A DNA stretch of 64,000 nucleotides from UMGS1649 sp045604405 (GCA_045604405.1 JAZUNZ010000035.1:1-64000), one strand, 5' to 3'. Shown: positions 42,771 to 52,497, counted from the stretch's first letter. The notes: generated from the letters alone by a model not told the origin. Numbers and translations are program-made.

Positions 42771-44284
42771 CGTATGATAAGTATTTTTTGACCTATATCT
42801 ATTTTATTTTCATCTACTATATTATTTACATTTGCTATCTTATCCACAGTTGTTTTGTATTTTTTTGCTATGCTCCAAAGATTATCCCCTTTTTTAACAA
42901 TATACATGTACATACTATCAAACTCCTCTGGATTTAAAGCTTCTTCCTCTATTGTGCCTATTATAGTAATCTTATCTATATTTTCAATTTCAGCAGCAAC
43001 ATTTAACGTTACATTGGCCTCAACATTTCCATTTTGAACAGCAACAGATTTATTTTCCACTGTTATCACAACATCAACATTATCTTCATTTACTTCTTTC
43101 CCCAATGGTATTGTTGTATCTACCAACATATCATAAGTCTTGGAATCTACTATATTTGTATCCCTATTTTCAAATACAACCATAACTTTTAAAGGTCCAT
43201 CAACATAAAGATTAGATCCACTTACTTTTGTATTTAAATGTTGCACCCCAACATTGTATGTAAGAATTCTGTTTTTATCATCTGTAACCCCTACGTTGTC
43301 TTTCACTGCTACCTGCTTGTTTATTACCTCTTTATTTTTTATAACCGCAACTTCAGATTTGTCATAATTCAAATTACTATTTGTGCTATAAAAATCATTT
43401 ACATAGTCTACTTGAGTTTCCTCAAACATAACCGCATCAGCTATAACTTCACCAGAGATTGTAAGCATATTATTTTCGCCTAAAACTATCTCAAGATTTC
43501 TTAAGCCATATTTAATGTCAAATCTATAATCCTCAGCAATGTTATCAAACTCTATCATACCAGTAAACGGTACTGTTGCCGTGTAAGTAAATATATTTTC
43601 TGTATCTCCTGCTTCTAAATATAATAACTCAACATTGATATCTCCCTTTACAAGTATTTTGTTATAACTTACTTTATAATCTGTATTTGCAACGTTTGAA
43701 CTTACTCTTAAAATTTCACCAATTGGTGGTACACTCTCAGGAACAACAATGTCTTCTTTAGCATCAAGTATTTCTTGTTTTACACTTATTACATTATAAA
43801 AAACATCCTGTGACATTTTGGTTTCTATATCTTCACTGTCTTGCATTCCCTTTACTAGCTCTACATCCCCTTTTTCTCTTATAACATATTTAAATACAAG
43901 TTCTGTTTTTATTGAAACTTTTCTTTCGTTAGGAAGTGAATATATTATATTTCTAACATCGGCTACAACTTGAGCATTCATTCCTTTCTTAGCATTTTCA
44001 ACGTTTATGGTTTGACTAAAAGGATATGTCATGCTTATTCCTCTTGTCTTGTCTTGATCCATAGCTCTATATATGATGTAATATGTAATTTCGCCCGTTA
44101 CTCTTATTCCAGAATCCACAACTTCCGCCATGCCAACAAAAGGGACCGCCTCTACTTGAATTATTTTCATCACATCTGGCTTTGCATCTGGAACCAAAAT
44201 ATCTTGTTCCACCCATGTTACCTGAGTATTTCTTGCTACAATCCTATTTAATGACATCATTTGTTTTTCTATATTTATTGCCAT
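42767..44284 (-). CDS. SPOCS (DUF3794) and LysM domain protein
   Basis: 505 residues. At least three SPOCS-type units, found in clostridial spore coat or morphogenesis proteins (for example QVTWVEQDILVPDAKPDVMK, SVPPIGEILRVS), and a C-terminal LysM (YIVKKGDNLWSIAKKYKTTV). Resembles the SipL/SPOCS proteins that work with SpoIVA in Clostridia. Coupled to yunB. Confidence 0.8.
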   Translation of the reverse strand: MAINIEKQMMSLNRIVARNTQVTWVEQDILVPDAKPDVMKIIQVEAVPFVGMAEVVDSGIRVTGEITYYIIYRAMDQDKTRGISMTYPFSQTINVENAKKGMNAQVVADVRNIIYSLPNERKVSIKTELVFKYVIREKGDVELVKGMQDSEDIETKMSQDVFYNVISVKQEILDAKEDIVVPESVPPIGEILRVSSNVANTDYKVSYNKILVKGDINVELLYLEAGDTENIFTYTATVPFTGMIEFDNIAEDYRFDIKYGLRNLEIVLGENNMLTISGEVIADAVMFEETQVDYVNDFYSTNSNLNYDKSEVAVIKNKEVINKQVAVKDNVGVTDDKNRILTYNVGVQHLNTKVSGSNLYVDGPLKVMVVFENRDTNIVDSKTYDMLVDTTIPLGKEVNEDNVDVVITVENKSVAVQNGNVEANVTLNVAAEIENIDKITIIGTIEEEALNPEEFDSMYMYIVKKGDNLWSIAKKYKTTVDKIANVNNIVDENKIDIGQKILIIR

Positions 44285-44467
44285 CTTGTTACCTCCTATT
44301 TACTACAATATATGAATACATTAAATTATTATGAATTATTTGTACAAATTATTCCAAACCTGTAACATATCTTTTAAAAATACATATACTGTAGTATATA
44401 AAGGATATCAATTCTTTATAACGATGAACTAAAATACAATAAACCAAATAACAACACATTAATCTCC

Positions 44468-44499
44468 AAAAGAAGGAAGAACTTTTAGTTCTTCCTTTT
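44468..44499. terminator. Terminator after the LemA gene
   Basis: Hairpin AAAAGAAGGAAGAA/TTCTTCCTTTT with A/T flanks. The 210-base gap upstream to the SPOCS gene holds nothing I can support as a gene. Confidence 0.7.
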
Positions 44500-45145
44500 A
44501 CACATTTATATTAATGTTTTCTCTTTCATATTCATTTATTTCAAATAAAGATTTCTCTTTAAATCCAAAAACATTCGCAACTAAATTCGATGGAAATTTA
44601 AATCTTTTAGTATTAAATTCTGTTACTTCTGCATTATATATTCTTCTTGCGGCTTGCAATTGGCTTTCTATCTTAGACAAGGCCTTTTGCAAATCTAAAA
44701 AAGCTGCGTCTGATTTTAATTCTGGATATTTCTCTATCGCGGCTAGTATCTTGGTATATCTGTCATTTAAACTTTGACTTTCTGTTATATCTTGATCATT
44801 CCTATGCTCGTAATCTGTTCTTAATTTTGATATGTTTTCCATAAGGCCTTTTTCATGCGCTGCATAACCTTTTACTGTTTCAACTAGATTTGGTATTAAA
44901 TCAAAACGTTGTTTTAAATAAACGTCTATTCCACCCTGCGCTTGCTTTACCCTTTGATTTAATGTCACAAATTTATTATATGTAGCAATTGCCCATGCAA
45001 TTATAACTCCTAATATTATAAGCATTATCGTTAATGGATTTAGTTTAAAATTTGGAAACATCATCATAAATATAGATATAAACGGTGTAAAAAACATAAT
45101 CAAAAACAACACCACAAACATCTTCAAAAAAACATTTTTATCCAT
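44498..45145 (-). CDS. LemA family membrane protein
   Basis: 215 residues. N-terminal hydrophobic segments (about 8-30 and 36-54), then the LemA helical domain (YNKFVTLNQRVKQAQGGIDV, LKQRFDLIPNLVETVKGYAA). Role unknown; often with TPM or DUF3137 proteins in surface-related operons, as here. Confidence 0.9.
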   Translation of the reverse strand: MDKNVFLKMFVVLFLIMFFTPFISIFMMMFPNFKLNPLTIMLIILGVIIAWAIATYNKFVTLNQRVKQAQGGIDVYLKQRFDLIPNLVETVKGYAAHEKGLMENISKLRTDYEHRNDQDITESQSLNDRYTKILAAIEKYPELKSDAAFLDLQKALSKIESQLQAARRIYNAEVTEFNTKRFKFPSNLVANVFGFKEKSLFEINEYERENININV

Positions 45146-45156
45146 ATATTTTCCTC

Positions 45157-46074
45157 CTACATTTCTATTTTATCAACCGTATCATATATGTGACTTGCTA
45201 TACTTGTTAATGCTTTTAATACAAGATAATATTTTTCAATTTGTTTGTATTCCATAGAGCTTTTAAATATATCTGGTTCAAACATTGGCCCTGTTGAAAT
45301 TCTCATATACACATTGTCCTTTACTATACTTACTTCAAATCCAAATTTGCATTTTTTATACAAGTCTATCATTTCGGTCATTACATCTGCCGTTAATATT
45401 CTCATTGCAAGAATTTTGTCGTCACTTTCAACATCAAACAACTTTTCAAATTCTGGCACATCCATCTTAACCTTATTTTCATTCCAGGTACTTACACTAC
45501 CATTTGACCTTATGTATATTCTCTTACCTATATCTTTCGGAATTAAAAAGCCTCCCGCGATGCCATGGAACTGCGTTGAATATCTAGTATCACCATCACT
45601 ATCTTTATATCGTTTTTTAGTATGTACTTCTGCAAATGTAACGAAGGTAGATAACTCTTTGCCTACTTTTAAAGGTGCAATTATTAAGTCATCAGAAATG
45701 TATCTGTCTATATCATCTTTATAACCACCTTTAATATAGTCTTCGCGTGACAAACCCGCTTTTGGGTTGTATTTTGCAGCTTCAAAAGCATTTTCAATTA
45801 TAGGACCAATAATCTTTTGCTTAAATAAGTCTACATATGTTGTGCCTTTTGTATCAGTGACATTCTTTAATCTCTTTGTACTAGCTGACCAAATAACAAT
45901 TCCTATTATTGCAAGTACAATAAAGATTGGGTTAATAGCAGCAAACAAAAACATTGCGGTTACTACGATTATAGCCACCACACCATTCTTTTTGATTTTA
46001 CTCCTTAAAGCCTCTAATTCATTAAAATTTTCTTTATATAATCTTGTATAAAGCTCTCTAAAACTTTCCTTCAT
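45157..46074 (-). CDS. DUF3137 membrane protein
   Basis: 305 residues. Two hydrophobic segments (about 29-46 and 50-66) and the DUF3137 soluble domain (FHGIAGGFLIPKDIGKRIYI and others). The start at 46074 is preferred over a longer frame: the upstream codons would run into the tRNA-Thr gene. Together with lemA it forms a two-gene unit of unknown function. Confidence 0.75.
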   Translation of the reverse strand: MKESFRELYTRLYKENFNELEALRSKIKKNGVVAIIVVTAMFLFAAINPIFIVLAIIGIVIWSASTKRLKNVTDTKGTTYVDLFKQKIIGPIIENAFEAAKYNPKAGLSREDYIKGGYKDDIDRYISDDLIIAPLKVGKELSTFVTFAEVHTKKRYKDSDGDTRYSTQFHGIAGGFLIPKDIGKRIYIRSNGSVSTWNENKVKMDVPEFEKLFDVESDDKILAMRILTADVMTEMIDLYKKCKFGFEVSIVKDNVYMRISTGPMFEPDIFKSSMEYKQIEKYYLVLKALTSIASHIYDTVDKIEM

Positions 46075-46086
46075 AATTACCTCTTG

Positions 46087-46162
46087 TGGAGCTTCCAATG
46101 GGAATCGAACCCATGACCTCTTCCTTACCATGGAAGCACTCTACCTACTGAGCTATGGAAGC
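46087..46162 (-). tRNA. tRNA-Thr (GGT anticodon)
   Basis: 76 bases including an encoded CCA. Acceptor stem GCTTCCA/TGGAAGC, D arm GCTC...GAGT, anticodon stem CTTCC/GGAAG with loop ATGGTAA (anticodon GGT), TPsiC arm ATGGG-TTCGATT-CCCAT. It reads ACC and ACU. Confidence 0.92.
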
Positions 46163-46218
46163 ACTTTCTTATACATTATACCATAAGAATAACGTTTGTA
46201 AATAATTAAGAAAAAATT

Positions 46219-46246
46219 AAATAGGCACCTTACTGGCACCTATTTT
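46219..46246. terminator. Terminator downstream of the sigK region
   Basis: Inverted repeat AAATAGGCACC...GGCACCTATTT with a T run. Confidence 0.5.
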
Positions 46247-46287
46247 AAAGCTTCTTTTACTATGTCTGTATATGATTGTTTTTTGTT

Positions 46288-46389
46288 TCATTTTTCATAT
46301 TCAAATATGGCTATAAATTCGTCCAATTTCATAGTTAACATTTCTTTTCCACCATACGCGTCTGCCAACAATTCTATTCTACTAACCAA
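46288..46389 (-). CDS. Possible short gene after sigK (33 residues)
   Basis: Short open frame with a TTG start and GAGGGAG upstream. Acidic, hydrophobic-mixed peptide (RIELLADAYGGKEMLTMKLD). Unrecognised; it could be the relic of a longer gene, as in-frame stops follow closely. Confidence 0.25.
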   Translation of the reverse strand: MVSRIELLADAYGGKEMLTMKLDEFIAIFEYEK

Positions 46390-46438
46390 GTTGATCTCCC
46401 TCAATTTTATTAAAACTATTTTTCGTTTTTTCAATCAA

Positions 46439-47134
46439 TTACCTTTCTGTCTGTATAAACTTCCCTAGCTTCTTTTGTATTTTTGTTTCTATTCTAGATA
46501 CATATGACCTAGAAATATTTAAAATATCTGCCACTTCTTGCTGCGTTTTTTCTTCTTCTTTCCCTAGTCCGTATCTCATATATATAACTTTTCTTTCCCT
46601 TTCAGGTAAGTTTTCGTTTATATATTTTAGCATTTCTTTTGTAACAACTTTATTATATATATTATCTATTGGGTCAATTCCATCCTGCTCTATAATGTCT
46701 ATAAGCTCCATGTCATTACCATCTTTATCCGTACCTATAACACTATTCATTGATACATCAGCACTTGTTTTCTTACTGCTTCTTAAATGCATTAGTATCT
46801 CATTTTCTACACACCTACTGCAATATGTAGATAATTTAAACCCCTTGTCTTCACTAAAACTATCTATCCCTTTTATTAATCCTATAGTTCCAATAGATAT
46901 ATATTCCTCATTATCCTGTGTGTTTGCCGCATATTTTTTTGCTATATGTGCAACAAGCCTTAAATTATGTTCTATTAATTTGTGTCTTGCCTGTCTATCT
47001 CCTCCAAAATGTTTTTTTAATAGATATTGCTCTTCACTTTTACTAAGTGGCTCTGGGAACAAATTTTCTGAAGATATGTATCCAAAAAGCATAAACACAT
47101 AAGATAAAATATTAGATAAAATGTCTAAAAACAT
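46439..47134 (-). CDS. sigK: Pro-sigma-K (mother-cell late sporulation sigma factor)
   Basis: Directs late mother-cell transcription in sporulation. 231 residues with a hydrophobic N-terminal pro-sequence (MFLDILSNILSYVFMLFGYI) expected to be removed by SpoIVFB, then region 2 (LRLVAHIAKKYA, YISIGTIGLIKGIDSF) and region 4 HTH (EVADILNISRSYVSRIE). The gene is continuous; no skin-type element interrupts it. ATG at 47134 with GCGAGGTG upstream. Confidence 0.93.
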   Translation of the reverse strand: MFLDILSNILSYVFMLFGYISSENLFPEPLSKSEEQYLLKKHFGGDRQARHKLIEHNLRLVAHIAKKYAANTQDNEEYISIGTIGLIKGIDSFSEDKGFKLSTYCSRCVENEILMHLRSSKKTSADVSMNSVIGTDKDGNDMELIDIIEQDGIDPIDNIYNKVVTKEMLKYINENLPERERKVIYMRYGLGKEEEKTQQEVADILNISRSYVSRIETKIQKKLGKFIQTER

Positions 47135-47254
47135 ATAAACACCTCGCAATTACATTTTATGTGTTTTTAAAATAATCTTGCATGTCACGCAAATCCATTC
47201 TTTTTAGTATAACTTTTAATTTTCATCCAAATAATATTCTTGAGGTGAATATAC

Positions 47255-47458
47255 ATGGAAAAGAAACAAAATAAAGGTGGTCAAAAAATAAAATGCGATG
47301 TTGTAGAATGTACTCACAATTGTATTAAGGATTCTACTTGTATGCTAGATGAAATATCTGTTTGCAACTGTTCTTATGATAAAACTAAGGATCCTTTAAA
47401 AGACACCGCTTGCGGCTCATATGAATATGCAGAAGTACAAGAAATAGAAAGATTTTAA
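47255..47458 (+). CDS. DUF1540 family Cys-rich protein
   Basis: 67 residues with the DUF1540 pattern (KCDVVECTHNCIKDSTCMLD, then VCNCSY and CGSYE). Eight Cys suggest metal binding or disulfides. Often sporulation-associated; divergent from sigK. Confidence 0.85.
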   Translation: MEKKQNKGGQKIKCDVVECTHNCIKDSTCMLDEISVCNCSYDKTKDPLKDTACGSYEYAEVQEIERF

Positions 47459-47588
47459 TTTTTTTTGATAGTTTTCATGTTTCGACAAACTTCGACATTA
47501 AAAAGTAGTATTATATATGTATGAAGATTGTTAAATCTTTAATTCAAAATCATAAATGCGATTGATTTTGATAATATAATTTCCACAC

Positions 47589-47618
47589 AAAAAGGATGAG
47601 CTTTCACTCATCCTTTTA
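47589..47618. terminator. Terminator after the TcdA-like gene
   Basis: Hairpin AAAAAGGATGAG/CTCATCCTTTT, then T-rich sequence on the minus strand. Confidence 0.7.
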
Positions 47619-48296
47619 ACTTATTAAATCTTTAACTATTTCAGAGGCTATAACAAGCCCTGCTACAGATGGAACATATGACATGCTGCCTAAAACATTG
47701 CCTGTTGGCTTAACTGCATTTTCTGTACTAAATACAACTTTTACTTTTTGAATGTTTTCTTCTCTTAACCTTTTTCTAACCACCTTTGCCAGTGGACATA
47801 CTTCGGTTTTAGATATATCCGTAACTTTAATTTTTAACGGGTCTAATCTATTTGCCATACCCATACTAGATATTATTTTTATTTGCTTTTTCTTGCATTC
47901 TTTTATTATAGCTATTTTAGATTCCACACTGTCTATAGCATCTACAACATAATCGTAATCAGCTGTTATATATTTTTCTACATTGCTACTATCTATAAAA
48001 TCTTTAATGCTAGTTACTTGTATGTTTGGATTTATGCTATTTATCCTCTTTTTTGCTTCAATTACCTTTGAGTTTCCCACATTGTCCACAGTCGCAATTA
48101 TTTGTCTGTTAATATTTGTTATATCTACATTATCGTTGTCTATTATGGTTATTTTTCCCACGCCAACTCTAACTAACGCTTCTAATGTGTACGAACCTAC
48201 TCCGCCAATACCACAAATACATACATTTGCTTTTTTTAGTTTCTCTAAATTAGCCTCTCCAATTACAAGCTCAGTTCTTTGATAAATCTTGTCCAC
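47616..48296 (-). CDS. tcdA: tRNA threonylcarbamoyladenosine dehydratase (TcdA/CsdL, ThiF family)
   Basis: E1-like enzyme that cyclises t6A37 to ct6A in tRNAs. 226 residues with GIGGVGSYTLEALVRVGVGK and the ATP-binding IIDNDNVDITNINRQ, and DYVVDAIDSVESK. The GTG start overlaps the U32 stop as TAGTG, so translation is coupled. Confidence 0.88.
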   Translation of the reverse strand: MDKIYQRTELVIGEANLEKLKKANVCICGIGGVGSYTLEALVRVGVGKITIIDNDNVDITNINRQIIATVDNVGNSKVIEAKKRINSINPNIQVTSIKDFIDSSNVEKYITADYDYVVDAIDSVESKIAIIKECKKKQIKIISSMGMANRLDPLKIKVTDISKTEVCPLAKVVRKRLREENIQKVKVVFSTENAVKPTGNVLGSMSYVPSVAGLVIASEIVKDLIS

Positions 48297-49531
48297 TATT
48301 TTTTTCTCCTTATTACATAGTCCTTTTCCATTTTATATGGCACTTTAATAATAACAGTTTGTCCCTTTATTCCTGGGTTCACATGGTCAATTTTTTCTTT
48401 TGTTTCAGTATTATACAACTCATCTATTATAAATTCATTTGGTTCGATTGTTCCTGGAATCATAACATCTAGCGTATCACCCTTTGATAATTTGTTTCTA
48501 ATCTCGACTAAATATAATCCATTTCCTAAATCTTCTTTTACTCTTGCACCATATTCGTATTTTAGATTTTCACTAAACCCATCGAAATCATGAATGTCTT
48601 GATTCTTAGGGTTTGTAAAATAGAATTCCGATAGACCTCTTGTTTTAACTTTCTCTATTTCTGGCAAGTAATTCATATAATCCCACTTATCTTGATTTGA
48701 ATAATAATCATCTATAGCTTTCCTATACGCTCTAATGATTGTTGCCAAGTAGTAATCTGTTTTTAGTCTACCTTCTACCTTTAAACTATCCATTTTCATA
48801 TCGGCTAAAACTGGTATTTGTTTTAGCAAGCACAAATCTTTAGAAGAAAATATATATGTTCCTTTCTCATCATAATCTATATTTATAACACTACCAGGTT
48901 TGTTAACTTCCTCTGCACTTAATTTATATTGCCATCTACAAGGTTGACTGCAATCTCCACAATTAGCCCCCCTATCTGATAAGTATTGGCTTAGATAACA
49001 TCTACCCGAATATGCATAGCATATTGCGCCATGTATAAACATCTCTACTTCTAAATCTTGTGGCTTGTTTTTCATAATGTAATCTATTCTGTGTTTAGAT
49101 AGTTCTCTTGCAAGTATTACTCTTTTTGCACCTAAACCGTGCCAGAAATTTGCACTTTGCAAACTTGTAACGTTCGCTTGAGTACTTATGTGTATTTCCA
49201 TTTGAGGCGCAACCTCTTTTATGCACGCAATAATTCCAGGATCACTTGCAATAATTGCATCTGCATTTATTCTGTCTAATCTTTGTATATCTTTTCTTAT
49301 TTCTTCATAATCTTCGTCATAAGCATAAATATTCATCGCAACATATACTTTTTTACCTAGACTATGTGCATATTTTATAGTATCTTCTAGATCATCTGAA
49401 TCCATTTCCGCTCTGCTTCTTAAAGATAATTTTGCTGTTCCTGCATAAACTGCATCAGCACCATATAAAAAAGCGACCTTTGCTTTCTCAATGCTACCTG
49501 CTGGTGCTAACAATTCCATTTTCTTCATCAT
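48296..49531 (-). CDS. Peptidase U32 family protein (RlhA/YrrO-like)
   Basis: 411 residues. LLAPAGSIEKAKVAFLYGAD, HISTQANVTS and the four-Cys iron-sulfur motif in ICYAYSGRCYLSQYLSDRGA and NCGDCSQPCRW. Members hydroxylate rRNA or tRNA (RlhA, TrhP), with prephenate-derived cofactors in some. Clostridial single members are likely tRNA-modifying. Upstream of tcdA. Confidence 0.88.
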   Translation of the reverse strand: MMKKMELLAPAGSIEKAKVAFLYGADAVYAGTAKLSLRSRAEMDSDDLEDTIKYAHSLGKKVYVAMNIYAYDEDYEEIRKDIQRLDRINADAIIASDPGIIACIKEVAPQMEIHISTQANVTSLQSANFWHGLGAKRVILARELSKHRIDYIMKNKPQDLEVEMFIHGAICYAYSGRCYLSQYLSDRGANCGDCSQPCRWQYKLSAEEVNKPGSVINIDYDEKGTYIFSSKDLCLLKQIPVLADMKMDSLKVEGRLKTDYYLATIIRAYRKAIDDYYSNQDKWDYMNYLPEIEKVKTRGLSEFYFTNPKNQDIHDFDGFSENLKYEYGARVKEDLGNGLYLVEIRNKLSKGDTLDVMIPGTIEPNEFIIDELYNTETKEKIDHVNPGIKGQTVIIKVPYKMEKDYVIRRKK

Positions 49532-49588
49532 TTCACATCCTCACTTTATATATTTTACCACAACTTTAGATTATTCTCAAGATACATA

Positions 49589-49617
49589 AAAATTCCAGCA
49601 AAGTACTGCTGGAATTT
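49589..49617. terminator. Terminator of the 176-residue orphan gene
   Basis: Hairpin AAATTCCAGCA/TGCTGGAATTT. Confidence 0.7.
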
Positions 49618-49622
49618 CGTTA

Positions 49623-50153
49623 TTATGGGAAATATACATAATCTTCATCAAACCTAATAGGCAAGCCGGTTTCCTTGAAGAATATGATTGCGTTTAGCCT
49701 CTTGTCTATATTTAGTGATTTTATAGCCTTTGGAAAATGTTCGCTAAGTATTTTAGATAATTCCCAATATCCTATCCGTCCGTTTGTTCTTTGGCAACTT
49801 TCAGACAAGTCATTCAAAAGTTCACTGCCGTTATTACGCAAGTAACTCTGTACAACGCGGCTGTATGTTCCATTTGCATTCAAACAAACTATGTCGTCTT
49901 GCACATCCGCATATTCATAGCCTATTGCCTCTAACATGCTCACGAACTGGTTTACAATATCTGCCTTATCTATGCGTGAGTTTTTAGGGAAGTCGTCTCC
50001 AACAAATTTTAATATTAGATGTGCGTTCAAGACTCCAATCTGATTGTTGCATAATTCGATTAAAACTTTTATTCCCTTCCGGTTTATATATTCTTCAACG
50101 TTTCTTGTGTAGTTGGCAATTTCTTTGGACCTTTGTCTAATCTTATTAAACAT
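49623..50153 (-). CDS. Orphan hypothetical protein (176 residues)
   Basis: Not recognised. Mostly helical, with a repeat-like spacing of helices (MFNKIRQRSKEIANYTRNVE; DFPKNSRIDKADIVNQFVSM; GRIGYWELSKILSEHFP). Codon use is less AT-biased than the surrounding genes. Own near-consensus promoter and terminator, so it is a single-gene unit, perhaps recently acquired. Confidence 0.6.
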   Translation of the reverse strand: MFNKIRQRSKEIANYTRNVEEYINRKGIKVLIELCNNQIGVLNAHLILKFVGDDFPKNSRIDKADIVNQFVSMLEAIGYEYADVQDDIVCLNANGTYSRVVQSYLRNNGSELLNDLSESCQRTNGRIGYWELSKILSEHFPKAIKSLNIDKRLNAIIFFKETGLPIRFDEDYVYFP

Positions 50154-50217
50154 TCTCTCTTCCTCCCGTTTTTATTTAGTTTTGCAGTAGCTCAACTATT
50201 CAATTCAATATGGTTTT

Positions 50218-50246
50218 ATTATACTACGCATATGCTCAAATGTCAA
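50218..50246 (-). promoter_or_regulatory. Promoter of the 176-residue orphan gene
   Basis: Minus strand TTGACA (50241-50246), 17-base spacer, TATAAT (50218-50223). Full consensus, unlike most promoters in this window. Confidence 0.75.
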
Positions 50247-50291
50247 TTATAAGCTTATTCCTTAAGAAACGATAAGAAGCTTTAGCTTTCA

Positions 50292-51308
50292 CTAAAACTT
50301 CTTAATCTTTATTGTATTTCCTGTTTCTAATAATTGTATATGATTTAACGCTTTTCCCGTTCCCATTGCAACACAAGATACTGCATCATCTGCAATCATA
50401 ACGGGTATTCCCGTTTTTTCTTCTATTAATTTATCCAAACCATATATTAGGCCTCCGCCACCTGTTATATATATTCCTCTATCACTTATATCTGCAGATA
50501 ATTCTGGTGGTGTAACCTCTAATACACTATGAACCGCCTCTATTATTTGATTTGCAACCGGAGATAATGCTTCTAGCATTTCATCGGAAGTTATTTCTAT
50601 TTCTACAGGAAGTCCTGATATTAAATGTCTTCCTTTAATACTCATTTTTTCCGTAGTTGTTCTTGGATAAACACAACCAATATTAATTTTTATTTCTTCA
50701 GCTGTTCTTTCACCAACTATTATACTATGATGTTTTTTTATGTATTTTATTATAGCCTCATCAAATTTGTCTCCAGCAACTTTTATAGAAGCGCTTTTAA
50801 CTGCTCCACCTAGTGCAATAACTGCAATATCTGTTGTGCCTCCACCTATATCTACAATCATAGTACCATAAGGTTTTGTTATATCTATTCCTGCACCTAT
50901 AGCTGCTGCTATTGGCTCTTCTATAAGATAAACCTTTCTAGCTCCCGCATGATTTGCCGCATCTATTACTGCTTTCTTCTCAACTTCTGTTACTCCAGAT
51001 GGAACACATATCATAATTCTTGGACTTATTATAGATCTATCTGCAACTTTAGAAATAAAATATTTAAGCATCTTCTCTGTAACTGTATAATCTGATATTA
51101 CACCATCTTTTAATGGTCTAATAGCTACTATATTTCCAGGAGTTCGGCCTAACATTTTTCTTGCATTTTGTCCAACAGCTAATACTTCATTGGTATTTTT
51201 ATCTATTGCAACAACTGCTGGTTCTCTTAGCGTTATGCCTTTTCCTTTAACATATACTAGTATAGTTGCCGTTCCTAAATCTATGCCAATATCTTGTCCA
51301 AATGTCAT
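50292..51308 (-). CDS. MreB/Mbl cell-shape actin homologue
   Basis: Filament-forming ATPase that guides cell-wall synthesis. 338 residues: GIDLGTATILVYVKGKGI, IVDIGGGTTDIAVIALGG and YITGGGGLIYGLDKLIEEKT. Downstream of spoIIID, as Mbl is in Bacillus. Start at 51308 with GGGGAAGG upstream. Confidence 0.93.
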   Translation of the reverse strand: MTFGQDIGIDLGTATILVYVKGKGITLREPAVVAIDKNTNEVLAVGQNARKMLGRTPGNIVAIRPLKDGVISDYTVTEKMLKYFISKVADRSIISPRIMICVPSGVTEVEKKAVIDAANHAGARKVYLIEEPIAAAIGAGIDITKPYGTMIVDIGGGTTDIAVIALGGAVKSASIKVAGDKFDEAIIKYIKKHHSIIVGERTAEEIKINIGCVYPRTTTEKMSIKGRHLISGLPVEIEITSDEMLEALSPVANQIIEAVHSVLEVTPPELSADISDRGIYITGGGGLIYGLDKLIEEKTGIPVMIADDAVSCVAMGTGKALNHIQLLETGNTIKIKKF

Positions 51309-51396
51309 ACGCCTTCCCCTTTCTTTATGTGACAATTATATTACATTTTTGTTTCATTTGCAATAGAAATATGCAAGAAAGTAGGTTTTGAGAAAA

Positions 51397-51430
51397 AATA
51401 TTGACATCTTAATTTAAGATGTCAATATTT
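51397..51430. terminator. Terminator after the 229-residue protein gene
   Basis: Near-perfect palindrome ATATTGACATCTTAA/TTAAGATGTCAATAT followed by TTTC. The MreB gene starts downstream. Confidence 0.75.
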
Positions 51431-51435
51431 CACAT

Positions 51436-52125
51436 TTATTGCTTTTTTGCTTGCTCATACTCTGAAACATAAATTTCCGCATAATTTGTTCTGTGCCGGT
51501 TACACTCAACATGAGTATCATCAGAAGGACTCCGCTCAAACCTGCTTATATTTTGAGACATTATGTGAAACCAAAAAGTCTCGGTTCCTATTTCCTCTTT
51601 TATTTTTTTGTATTGTATAACGGAAATAGGTCCTTTAAGATTTGTATAAGCTTTAAGAATAGGATATGCTTTTAATACATACTCTACTACTTCTTCACGG
51701 CTTATTGCATCGTTTTCAGCAGTAAGGTATCTGGTTAAATCTCCTTTAGATTCAGAATCGACAAGACCCAACTCCTCATTGTTTATAGTTGTTAAAACAT
51801 CTGTCAAGTCAACTCCTCGTCTGCAAATAAGCATGTAGTCTAGTATGGTTCTAAGCTTTTGGTTTAAAGTTAAAACTCTTTTTTCTTTTATACTATATAC
51901 AGCTTCTACCGTTAAAGGTATTTGATTTATCATACATCCCCTAGAGTAAACTACTATATAGTTTTCATCAAAAAGCATTCTACTCCAAAAGTATGGTCCG
52001 GTCTCTATTGTAGCTAAAACTATTTCCTTTCCGTTTTCAAACACAGAAGTTTTTGCTTTCTTTGCCTTATGAACTCTCTTAACTGATATTTCATCATTAA
52101 TCTTGATAGTTGTTGTTCTCTTCAT
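51436..52125 (-). CDS. Orphan hypothetical protein (229 residues)
   Basis: Unrecognised soluble protein. N-terminal basic beta-rich part (MKRTTTIKINDEISVKRVHK), a central acidic part, and a helical C-terminus (HRTNYAEIYVSEYEQAKKQ). Sits between spoIIID and mreB with its own terminator. RBS GAGGGG is clear. Confidence 0.6.
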   Translation of the reverse strand: MKRTTTIKINDEISVKRVHKAKKAKTSVFENGKEIVLATIETGPYFWSRMLFDENYIVVYSRGCMINQIPLTVEAVYSIKEKRVLTLNQKLRTILDYMLICRRGVDLTDVLTTINNEELGLVDSESKGDLTRYLTAENDAISREEVVEYVLKAYPILKAYTNLKGPISVIQYKKIKEEIGTETFWFHIMSQNISRFERSPSDDTHVECNRHRTNYAEIYVSEYEQAKKQ

Positions 52126-52198
52126 TTTATATCCCCTCTCAAATTATTAATAGAGTTAATTTTATTTTTCAAAATATTATATCATTCATGTCAAGAGA

Positions 52199-52230
52199 CA
52201 AGCTAAACACAAATGTCTAGCTTGTTTTTT
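52199..52230. terminator. Terminator after spoIIID
   Basis: Hairpin ACAAGCTAAACA/TGTCTAGCTTGT with a T run. Confidence 0.7.
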
Positions 52231-52497
52231 CTATGCTCTTTTACTCTCATACTTTATCTTAGTCGCCATTCCTCCTCGTATATGTCTTTCCTCTTTATTA
52301 TGTTCTAATACTTGTTTTGCTTCCTTCCACAAAGCAGGATTTATTCTCTCTAGTCTTTCAGAAATATCTTTATGTACAGTGGATTTCGACACATTAAACT
52401 TTGTTGCCGCAGCTCTTACAGTGCTACCAGTTTCAATTATATAGCTTGCAAGAGCCTTTACTCTTTCTTCAATATCGTTTTCAAACACAATTATCAC
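52231..52497 (-). CDS. spoIIID: Sporulation transcription factor SpoIIID
   Basis: Mother-cell DNA-binding regulator acting between sigma-E and sigma-K. 88 residues with helix-turn-helix GSTVRAAATKFNVSKSTVHK and the basic C-terminal tail (GGMATKIKYESKRA) that also contacts DNA. Next to an MreB/Mbl-family gene, the known synteny. Confidence 0.96.
   Translation of the reverse strand: MIIVFENDIEERVKALASYIIETGSTVRAAATKFNVSKSTVHKDISERLERINPALWKEAKQVLEHNKEERHIRGGMATKIKYESKRA

Noticed and set aside
46075..46131. Longer start of the DUF3137 protein (MVRKRSWVRFPLEAP...)
   Set aside because: The extra codons overlap the tRNA-Thr gene and are the usual translation artefact of a tRNA. The ATG at 46074 lies just after the tRNA.
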